NCBI GenBank assembly: GCA_022824945.1
Contig: JAJDYX010000043.1
Location: forward strand, 1-64,000
Reading direction: 5' to 3'
Length of the DNA stretch: 64,000 nucleotides
DNA from: Candidatus Latescibacterota bacterium
GTDB taxonomy: Bacteria; Latescibacterota; UBA2968
Under the pieces are notes generated by a model that saw nothing but the letters and a program-made list of their open reading frames with translations, was not told the DNA's origin and made no database searches. Made by a program: the position numbers and the translations under genes. This document shows, piece after piece, positions 25,993 to 33,461 of this stretch. Numbering within the stretch: position 1 is the first letter of the stretch; each line of letters starts with the position of its first letter.

Positions 25993-27552
25993 TCAGGCAT
26001 ACTCCGGCAAAAAAACCTCAATCAGCGTCGGACCCTCGACCCGCAACGCCTCTTCGAGAGCCTCACCAAACCCCTGTCCGCTGGTCACGCGCACGCTCTG
26101 CATGCCAAAACTCTGTGCAAACATCACAAAATCGGGATTCGCCAACTCCACGGCAATATTCCGCCCATCACATTCCCGATCCTGCGCCCGTTTAATCGCG
26201 TCATAAGTATTGTCATTGCACAAAACAACCGGCAGTGATATCCTCTGCTGAACCGCGGTAGAAAGCTCTGTCGCCGTGTACATAAACCCGCCATCGCCGC
26301 ACAGCGACACCACCTGCTTATCTGGACACGCGATCTTGGCACCCACAGCCACCGGCATGGAAAACCCCAGCGTCCCGTAAACCGTTGGCGACAAAAACGT
26401 GCGCGGCTGATAAACCGGAAAATGGCGACGCGCCTGATAGCTAATCATCGTCATATCGTTCACAACCACCGCATCTCGATCCAGCACATTCCGCAAAATC
26501 CCCAGCAACTCTGGAAAAGGTTTCTCCTCCCACTGACCGGACGCCTGCGACACAGAACCACTGACATCCCACGCGGACTTAACACCATCCAGACGCGCGT
26601 ACAAGCTCCTCAACCCCGCGCCCGCATCGCCAACCAGCGCAACATCTGGCTCAAACGACCGTCCGATCACCCCCGGATCGATATCCAGATGAATGAGCTT
26701 CTCCGGTGTCCCCTTCCACATCTGCTCAAATCGAAAACCCAAACGCGTACCCACAGCGAACACCACATCCGCCTCATTCAAACACTTGTTCATCGCCTCA
26801 CCGCGCACCAGCAAAGGGTGATCCGCCGGAACAGCCCCCTGACCATTCGCAGTAACAGCCACCGGCAATCCGAGTTTTTCCGCCAACCGGATCACATCAT
26901 CGCTCGCATCTTGCGTCCCTCCACCAGCGATCAACACTGGCTTACGCGCAGACTGAATCATCTCTGCGGCTATATCCAGCGCAGCCTCCTCAGGCTTATG
27001 CGGCGGGCGGTGGGCTGGCTCGTCAATCTTTACATCCGCTTCTTCCTTAAAAACATCCAGCGGAACTTCAAAAATATAGGGCCGGGGACGCCCGTACTTC
27101 ATCGCCTCAAATCCCTCTGATAGCGCATCCGGGATCTCCTCCACACGCGACACGCGCTGCCCGCGTCCCGTCACCGAAAACAACGTGCCAAACTGATCCC
27201 GCATATCGTGTAAGACACCTGCATCTGTGCCATTTGTTTCATCCGTTGGACCACTGCATATCAACAACACGGGCGACGACTCCGCGTGCGCCTCCCCAAT
27301 CGGCGTCAACGCATTCACCGCCGCTGGCCCCGTCGTCGTCAACGCCACGCCCACGCGCCCAGATGCCCGCGCATATCCATCCGCCATAAAACCCGCCCCC
27401 TGCTCGTGCCGCGTCGTCACATGCCGAATCCGCGGATGATCGTACAGCGCATCGTAAAGCGCCAGCGTATGAACCCCCGGAATCCCAAACACCACATCCA
27501 CCCCCCATGCATCCAACGTCTCAACCACAGCCTGACCGCCAGTCATCAACAT
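25993..27552 (-). CDS. Thiamine-diphosphate-dependent enzyme, acetolactate synthase-like
   Basis: The 519-residue protein has the three-domain plan of the acetolactate synthase/benzoylformate decarboxylase family: Pyr domain with the cofactor-activating Glu50 in T-R-H-E-Q-G-A, a central domain (about 185-320), and a PP domain with the metal/diphosphate motif G-D-G-G-F and the paired N-D-N near 410-440. It is shorter than anabolic acetolactate synthase and lacks a small-subunit gene nearby, so a decarboxylase or carboligase on a 2-oxo acid is more likely. The exact substrate cannot be read. A second family member lies at 51480. Confidence 0.85.
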   Translation of the reverse strand: MLMTGGQAVVETLDAWGVDVVFGIPGVHTLALYDALYDHPRIRHVTTRHEQGAGFMADGYARASGRVGVALTTTGPAAVNALTPIGEAHAESSPVLLICSGPTDETNGTDAGVLHDMRDQFGTLFSVTGRGQRVSRVEEIPDALSEGFEAMKYGRPRPYIFEVPLDVFKEEADVKIDEPAHRPPHKPEEAALDIAAEMIQSARKPVLIAGGGTQDASDDVIRLAEKLGLPVAVTANGQGAVPADHPLLVRGEAMNKCLNEADVVFAVGTRLGFRFEQMWKGTPEKLIHLDIDPGVIGRSFEPDVALVGDAGAGLRSLYARLDGVKSAWDVSGSVSQASGQWEEKPFPELLGILRNVLDRDAVVVNDMTMISYQARRHFPVYQPRTFLSPTVYGTLGFSMPVAVGAKIACPDKQVVSLCGDGGFMYTATELSTAVQQRISLPVVLCNDNTYDAIKRAQDRECDGRNIAVELANPDFVMFAQSFGMQSVRVTSGQGFGEALEEALRVEGPTLIEVFLPEYA

Positions 27553-27686
27553 AATCCCATCCTTTCAATCCAATGATAAAAACCCGCCCCGTCAATATAC
27601 AACCAAAATCCCCCATCGTCAGACCAAATTTGCAAGGGGTATAAATGCATTGTTGTCGAAAAGCGTGTCTTAAATGAGTCAAAAGT

Positions 27687-27722
27687 TTGTCAAATAACGT
27701 GTCAAATAACGTGTCAAATAAC
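27687..27722 (+). repeat. 12-bp direct repeat array A (3 units)
   Basis: The unit GTGTCAAATAAC occurs three times head to tail; the first copy starts TTGTC instead of GTGTC. The same unit is repeated three times 111 bases further on, at the start of the Fic gene. Three tight copies on one helical face every 12 bases suggest a protein-binding operator. Confidence 0.85.
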
Positions 27723-27797
27723 AGAAAATTTCAGTCTATATTCTTGCAATTTTAGTAAAAAATTATTATTATTTAATATCTTATAAAATTTATCATT

Positions 27798-27833
27798 GTG
27801 TCAAATAACGTGTCAAATAACGTGTCAAATAAG
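27798..27833 (+). repeat. 12-bp direct repeat array B (3 units) overlapping the Fic 5' end
   Basis: Three copies of GTGTCAAATAAC (the last ends in G) finish nine bases before ATG 27843. If translation began at the GTG of the first unit, the repeats would encode V-S-N-N tetrapeptides. The downstream ATG has a proper ribosome binding site, so the repeats are better read as an operator overlapping the leader. The 75 bases between the arrays are very AT-rich and probably hold the promoter. Confidence 0.85.
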
Positions 27834-27842
27834 AGGACAAAA

Positions 27843-29036
27843 ATGGACTGGGAAAAATTCTCTTTTGAGTATCATCTCGACCAGCAAGGTCTCTTTCAGG
27901 ATCTCATATCTATTGAAGCTTATAAAGAAGCCTCTCTAAACCTCGTGTTCCCACAAGAGTGGCAAAGCCAGCTTGACAGGCTCAATAGAATCCGTGCTGT
28001 TCATGGCACAACTGCGATAGAAGGCAACCCTCTGTCCGAAGCTGAGGTTGCTCAGCAAATGGAGTACCTCGAACAACAAACACACAACGGCGACAGGGAA
28101 ACCGCGACAAAAGAACAATTGCAAATCAGAAATGCTGGGGAAGCTCAGGCCTGGGTAAGACAACGGTTTCTTCCAAACAGCCCACCTGTTGGTCTGGGAG
28201 ACATCCTCACCATGCACGAAATGATCACCCGAGACTCGGATACCACCAACAATATACCTGGGAAATTCCGCAACTTTCCCGTTACTGTAGGCACGGAAGC
28301 GCTTGGAGGAGTCCATAGAGGTGCGCCGCACGAAACGCTCCCTCGCTTAATGAATGAGTATATCAATTTCATCAATTCTCGCCAGCTTGAAGGCCATCAT
28401 CAAGTCATACGCGCCTTGCTCGCTCACTTCTTCCTCGTGACAATTCACCCCTTTGGAGATGGAAACGGAAGAGTCTCCCGACTCGTTGAAGCAGGTATCC
28501 TCTTTCAACTCGGATATAATGTGCATGGCTTTTACGGGCTATCCAACTACTTCTATCGCCACGAACAAGAATACAAATCAATCCTCCAGGAATGTCGGCA
28601 AAGCCAGCCTTTCGATGTGACACCATTTATTCGTTTTGGCGTAGCTGGCTTTGCGAGCGAACTCAAAGGCATAAATAATTTCGTCAAAGCAAAGCTCAAT
28701 CGACTGGTATATCGAACGATGCTCGTACGCGCGTATAATAAAAAGATGGGACCCCGACGACGACTTCTGAACCAGAGGGAATACAATCTCCTCAACTTTC
28801 TCTTGAGCGAGACAGAGCCTTCAGACCCCTTCTCTGATATCCCATCTCGAAGGATCGAACTATCAGAACTACAGGAAGATCGTTATGTACAATCTGCGTA
28901 CCAGAATGTTACCTGGCGAACTTTTCAAAGAGAGTTAATACGGCTTGGAGAACTTGGATTTATCCGGTTTATCAGGGATGGAGCGGTTCAAGACTGGGTC
29001 GTAGAATTGGATTTCGAGGCCATTTCAAAGTATTAA
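27843..29036 (+). CDS. Fic-family AMPylase-type protein
   Basis: The start is placed at ATG 27843 behind AAGAGGAC. The 397-residue protein has the N-terminal inhibitory motif T-T-A-I-E-G-N (about 58-64), where the Glu blocks the active site in class II Fic proteins, and the catalytic motif H-P-F-G-D-G-N-G-R-V-S-R (about 201-212). The C-terminal part (about 310-397) looks like a winged helix, as in Fic proteins that bind their own promoter. Fic enzymes transfer AMP or other nucleotides to target hydroxyls. It precedes the helicase-nuclease gene and has similar lower-GC composition, so it may be a regulator or effector of that locus. Confidence 0.92.
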   Translation: MDWEKFSFEYHLDQQGLFQDLISIEAYKEASLNLVFPQEWQSQLDRLNRIRAVHGTTAIEGNPLSEAEVAQQMEYLEQQTHNGDRETATKEQLQIRNAGEAQAWVRQRFLPNSPPVGLGDILTMHEMITRDSDTTNNIPGKFRNFPVTVGTEALGGVHRGAPHETLPRLMNEYINFINSRQLEGHHQVIRALLAHFFLVTIHPFGDGNGRVSRLVEAGILFQLGYNVHGFYGLSNYFYRHEQEYKSILQECRQSQPFDVTPFIRFGVAGFASELKGINNFVKAKLNRLVYRTMLVRAYNKKMGPRRRLLNQREYNLLNFLLSETEPSDPFSDIPSRRIELSELQEDRYVQSAYQNVTWRTFQRELIRLGELGFIRFIRDGAVQDWVVELDFEAISKY

Positions 29037-29234
29037 AATGTTTTATTTTAGTATTGATATTACACAGCAACAGTATATTTTGTAATTCCTGTTTGATCTA
29101 TGCTATTTCTGTACCTCAAGGACTATGGTATTGGATTTCCGGGACTTTGGTTGTCGCAGGATAATTGAGGCAACATAAATTTGTAGTATGGCCTACCTAT
29201 CTTTTTCAACGCATACAGAGGGAAGCGCAGGTTT
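29037..29234. other. Gene-free 198-bp spacer, AT-rich
   Basis: No frame, hairpin or promoter of clear quality was seen between the Fic stop and the helicase start. A degenerate AGGGAAG (29219-29225) precedes ATG 29235. Confidence 0.5.
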
Positions 29235-32200
29235 ATGAATAGTATCAGATACACGGCATCAGGCCGCTTGGGCTTCTGGGATACTCTACCTGGTTCTATC
29301 GACAGCTTTCTGAAACCACTAAAGGATATTCTGATCGCTAATTCCCACGCGGTTCTTGAAGCCGAGCGAGAGTTCTATGAAACCAATGACCCAGCCGTGG
29401 CCTCCATAACCGCCATCTGCGACAAAATCATCACCCGAGGTAACCCGGCTCTCGTTGATCTCGACTTTGAGCGTGCCTTGTTCGCTGGTCCCGTTCAGCA
29501 ATTTTTCCGCTGCGAAGTGTTAGAGAACAGTCCCGAAGTCGGGACAAGATTTGTCGCGTCGTTATTGCCTAACAACAGCAATGCCCTACTCACGGCAGCC
29601 GATGACTTGTTCTGCCTGCCCTACCGAAGCGGCGATTCCGTCTCTGTATCCCCACTTCCATTGGAACTTCAAAATTTGACCAGTACTGAAGAAAATCAGT
29701 TCTACGAAGAACTCGGTACAGCTATCGGAGCAGCTAACCGCCATCGTATTCGTAGGCAGGTGCTGATCAGCGACCTCGTTGATCTTCCCGACAATACACT
29801 TTCAGATAATTTGGCCAACAATCGCGTTGATTTTGCGCTCCAAATAGGCCGCCTAAAGTGGGTTTTTGAAGTGGATGGTCAACAGCACGAGGAGCCGGGA
29901 CAAAAAGAAAAAGACCGGAAGCGTGACCTTATTCTCCGCGAAAATGGCTGGACCGTCCACCGTATTACAACAGCAACAATCCATAACAAACTTCAGGAGT
30001 GGCTAACACAACTCAAACACCGTGCTGACAAAAATGAAACGCAAGCATTGGAAATCGCTTCCAACCTGCGCTCAGTGCAGGACATTATCGCCACTTCGCC
30101 AATGCACGCGGCGGCGTTTTACACCATACTCATTCCCCTGGCGGTGCATCGCTGCCTTCGTTGTCTCCTAAAACTCTACTTCCACGAAATTCTCAGCACC
30201 CAACGACCTCAGCGTATTCTGGTCGTTGAAGAAGATATTCCGGTTACTGCAGAAGCCTTTCGAATGCTGATTGCTATGTGGAGCAGAATCCACATTCTTG
30301 CACCTGAAACTCCACCGCCACCTGAGATCGAATTGGATATAATCGGAGATAACGTTCTCCCGGTCATTCCTTGCCCCGATTTGGAAACGCGCTATATGTC
30401 CGCACCTGATGGTTCATATGACCTCATCCTACTAAATAGTTTTTTTTTAGACGAAGGATGTATTGGGGGTACGGAGCGTCTCCTTTTTCCCAGCCTACCA
30501 TCTAATGCGATTCGTATTCGGCGTGCGGTCGGCTTCCGTACCGAGCGGGAACTCCAGTGGTGCGAATCATTGCGTTATGATTTGACCGATTTAGCCAACT
30601 CACTGACTGACCAGAACGGCGTTGATTTGCCATCCGTCACGGAGCAGCAGGCTGCGCTACAGTTCCTGTTGCAGCTAATATTCCGCAAGCGCGACTTTCG
30701 AGACGGACAACTTTTCGCCATTTCACGATTACTCCAAGGCCAACCGACGATTGCACTTTTACCCACTGGTGGTGGCAAGTCGTTGATTTATCAGTTCAGC
30801 GGTATGCTACTACCAGGAATGACAGTGATTATAGACCCTATCATCTCACTGATGGTTGACCAGGTGACAAATCTGCGTCGGTCTGGAATTGATCTAATAG
30901 GTGAAGTATCCAGTCAGCAATCCCATGGTGACAGGGAAACTGTATTGCGGAATATGACCGCAGGCAATCTGGCATTCGTTTTCATTGCGCCAGAACGCTT
31001 GCAAAGTGAGGATTTTCGCAATCGACTCAGAGGAGTAACCGGAAAATTTCCCATTTCACTTGCCGTGGTGGACGAGGCGCACTGCGTCTCTGAATGGGGT
31101 CACGATTTTCGCCCTTCGTATCTCCATTTGCCGTTTAATTTACGCAAGTACTGCTCCGACGCGAGTGGTCTCCCTCCGACGCTGGTCGCATTGACCGGTA
31201 CGGCGTCTTTTGCTGTACTCACTGACATTCAGATGGAAATGGGCATTACCGATGAGAATGCAATTGTTCTGCCTAAATCCTTTGACCGAGCAGAACTTCA
31301 ATTTGAAGTCGAATCCGTGATGCGCCGTGAAAAATCGGTTGCGCTGACGCGATACCGGGAACGTCTTCCCCGTGCCTTGAGATTAAATCCACAGAATTTC
31401 TATCGCCCTCAAGGAAGCGAGACGAATGGCGGTCTGGTATTTTGTCCTCACGTTAATGGTGATCTCGGAATTGATAGCGTGGCGAAGCAACTCAGCCACA
31501 ACAATATCTATGGCGGAACAAAACCGAAGGGTTTTACCGGTAACTGGGACGATCATAAGCAAAAAATCCAGAATGACTTCACCGACAATCGCGTCCAAGA
31601 ATTGGTCACGACCAAGTCTTTTGGGATGGGCATTGATAAGTCCAATATCCGCTACACCATTCACTACGCGATGCCTGAGTCCGTAGAGGCTTTTTATCAG
31701 GAGGCCGGTCGCGCGGGCCGTAACGGACAGGCTAACTACGCACGCTGTGCTATTCTGTACAGTGATGACAATTGGCATGCGGCACTGGAAATCCTCAATG
31801 AACCTGACCATCAAAAAGCACTGGCGAATCTTAATCAATTGGGTAGGGACAACCAGGGTGACCTTTTTGTTCACCTGTGGTTTCTGCTAAACTCGTACAA
31901 GGGTAGGGAGCAAGAAAAAAAGGATACGTTGCAATTGTGGACATCAGAGCTAGCTAAAAAAATTGAAGAGTTACCAGTCGGATCAATCAATACTGCGCTA
32001 CTGAAATTTGGGAAAGATAATGAACGCGAGAAATCCGAGCGGGCTATCTTTCGTCTTGCGTTGCTGGGCCTGGTTGAGGATTACACTGTTGACTGGCAGT
32101 CTCGCCAGTTCGAGGTTCACATTAAACGTATAACGCCTTCAAACATAAAGGAAAACCTTCGGCAATATCTGATGAAGTATAAGTTTGCAGAATTTGCTGA

Positions 32201-32930
32201 CGACGCAATCCGTGCGGTATTGATCGACACTGTAGAAAACACTCTGAGGTCTGCGGTTAATTCGCTTATTGATTTCGTTTATGATGAAATTGTTGCGAAA
32301 CGCAAGCAAGCCATCCGTACCATGGGTGAATTGTGCCGCGGTTTCAGCAGCGACACCGACTTTCGGGAGGCCATTCTGGCATATCTACAGGAGTCAGAAT
32401 TTACTGATGAACTGCGCGGATGGGTGGGCCGCCAGTTCGACGAAATTGGCCTTGATAACATCAATAAACTTTTGGACCTGGTATCATCATTGGAGGAGGT
32501 TAAACGATTGATTGGCACTACACGCCGTATGCTTGACACAGACCCTCAGAACGTGGCGTTGCGCTATCTATCGGTATGCACACGGCTCAGGAGTTCCACC
32601 GAGAGTGACGCCAGTGTGCTCGACGAGGCGGATACGCTTACCAAGTTGGTTCAGGAGTCTGGCGAAAGCATCCGTGACCCTTATGGTATTTTAGTAGCAA
32701 TGCTGGAAGACGCCAATACGCTGAGAGACACGGTTGCAGAAAAAATTGCCGATTCAATGTTGCGCCAGTGCGGTACCCTAACTATGGCCAAGTATTTGTT
32801 GCGTAGCAAGATTGCTGATTGGCCTGTTGTCCGTTGCCATTCTCTCACCTTGCTTATGGCAAATGTACTACGATCAGCGGAAGACAGCGGTTTTTATACA
32901 GCACTAACCCAGGAGTATAGCAATGGTTGA
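29235..32930 (+). CDS. PD-(D/E)XK nuclease fused to a RecQ-like helicase
   Basis: The 1231-residue protein has a Vsr/DUF559-like nuclease core at about 195-250 (D199, E212-V-D214-G, H218, basic K/R run, then G-W-T-V-H-R-I). A RecQ-like SF2 helicase follows: Walker A P-T-G-G-G-K-S near 510, D-E-A-H near 613 followed by C-V-S-E-W-G-H-D-F-R-P as in RecQ, and motif VI Q-E-A-G-R-A-G-R near 824. The RecQ zinc-binding cysteines and HRDC domain are not apparent; instead about 370 C-terminal residues of unknown fold follow. Typical RecQ has about 600 residues and no nuclease. It overlaps the next gene by eight bases. A DNA-targeting defence role is inferred. Confidence 0.85.
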   Translation: MNSIRYTASGRLGFWDTLPGSIDSFLKPLKDILIANSHAVLEAEREFYETNDPAVASITAICDKIITRGNPALVDLDFERALFAGPVQQFFRCEVLENSPEVGTRFVASLLPNNSNALLTAADDLFCLPYRSGDSVSVSPLPLELQNLTSTEENQFYEELGTAIGAANRHRIRRQVLISDLVDLPDNTLSDNLANNRVDFALQIGRLKWVFEVDGQQHEEPGQKEKDRKRDLILRENGWTVHRITTATIHNKLQEWLTQLKHRADKNETQALEIASNLRSVQDIIATSPMHAAAFYTILIPLAVHRCLRCLLKLYFHEILSTQRPQRILVVEEDIPVTAEAFRMLIAMWSRIHILAPETPPPPEIELDIIGDNVLPVIPCPDLETRYMSAPDGSYDLILLNSFFLDEGCIGGTERLLFPSLPSNAIRIRRAVGFRTERELQWCESLRYDLTDLANSLTDQNGVDLPSVTEQQAALQFLLQLIFRKRDFRDGQLFAISRLLQGQPTIALLPTGGGKSLIYQFSGMLLPGMTVIIDPIISLMVDQVTNLRRSGIDLIGEVSSQQSHGDRETVLRNMTAGNLAFVFIAPERLQSEDFRNRLRGVTGKFPISLAVVDEAHCVSEWGHDFRPSYLHLPFNLRKYCSDASGLPPTLVALTGTASFAVLTDIQMEMGITDENAIVLPKSFDRAELQFEVESVMRREKSVALTRYRERLPRALRLNPQNFYRPQGSETNGGLVFCPHVNGDLGIDSVAKQLSHNNIYGGTKPKGFTGNWDDHKQKIQNDFTDNRVQELVTTKSFGMGIDKSNIRYTIHYAMPESVEAFYQEAGRAGRNGQANYARCAILYSDDNWHAALEILNEPDHQKALANLNQLGRDNQGDLFVHLWFLLNSYKGREQEKKDTLQLWTSELAKKIEELPVGSINTALLKFGKDNEREKSERAIFRLALLGLVEDYTVDWQSRQFEVHIKRITPSNIKENLRQYLMKYKFAEFADDAIRAVLIDTVENTLRSAVNSLIDFVYDEIVAKRKQAIRTMGELCRGFSSDTDFREAILAYLQESEFTDELRGWVGRQFDEIGLDNINKLLDLVSSLEEVKRLIGTTRRMLDTDPQNVALRYLSVCTRLRSSTESDASVLDEADTLTKLVQESGESIRDPYGILVAMLEDANTLRDTVAEKIADSMLRQCGTLTMAKYLLRSKIADWPVVRCHSLTLLMANVLRSAEDSGFYTALTQEYSNG

Positions 32931-33453
32931 CACCGATAAAATTCTTGAGGCGGAACAAGGCATTCAGAACATCGCTGCTGAATTGGGACGAATGCGCGAT
33001 GCAGCGACAATTCTTGAAAGGGGCAAGGAACAGAACGAAGCAATACGGACTGCCGCAGAACAACTGGTAAGCGAGTTAAAACCTTTCATTGGTGTCTGTG
33101 GAGAAATAATTACAAAGCTTTCCGAGTTGAACATCCACGAGCAATTGGATAGGCTTGATACAGAAATAAAACAAAACAGAACTTTTGTTCAGAAAAGCAA
33201 CGAGAGCACAGACAATGCCATCGCAAAGATTAGTAATCAAGTGAATGAATTGCACAACTTTGTGGAAAAGTTGGCAGAAAAACAACAATTGAATGAGATA
33301 GAGATGGAAGTAAAGCAAATTGGCTCTTTCGCCAAGGAAACAGCCAAGAGCACAACTACCGCTATCGCAAATATTGATACCAAAGTAAATGAATTACACA
33401 ACCTCGTAGAAAAGTTGGCGGAAAAGCGTGGGATATTTTTTTCTTGGAGATAG
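32923..33453 (+). CDS. Coiled-coil partner of the nuclease-helicase
   Basis: The 176-residue protein is almost entirely heptad-patterned helix and ends in an aromatic/basic tail (G-I-F-F-S-W-R). It contains an internal duplication: V-N-E-L-H-N-F-V-E-K-L-A-E-K (about 105-118) recurs as V-N-E-L-H-N-L-V-E-K-L-A-E-K about 48 residues later. No enzymatic motif or membrane helix is seen. Overlap with the helicase gene indicates coupled synthesis, so it is likely a scaffold, sensor or oligomerisation subunit of that protein. It could also be unrelated to function and merely co-transferred. Confidence 0.78.
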   Translation: MVDTDKILEAEQGIQNIAAELGRMRDAATILERGKEQNEAIRTAAEQLVSELKPFIGVCGEIITKLSELNIHEQLDRLDTEIKQNRTFVQKSNESTDNAIAKISNQVNELHNFVEKLAEKQQLNEIEMEVKQIGSFAKETAKSTTTAIANIDTKVNELHNLVEKLAEKRGIFFSWR

Positions 33454-33461
33454 GATAAGTC

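Noticed and set aside
27687..27833. Repeated 12-bp units as a CRISPR array
   Set aside because: Units are only 12 bases, contiguous and without spacers, and no cas gene is nearby.
27798..27842. GTG at 27798 as the Fic start, giving a repeated V-S-N-N leader
   Set aside because: The ATG at 27843 has a proper ribosome binding site, and the repeat also occurs upstream where it cannot be translated with the gene.
29235..32930. Housekeeping RecQ
   Set aside because: It is twice the normal length, has an added nuclease domain, and lacks recognisable RecQ zinc-binding and HRDC parts.
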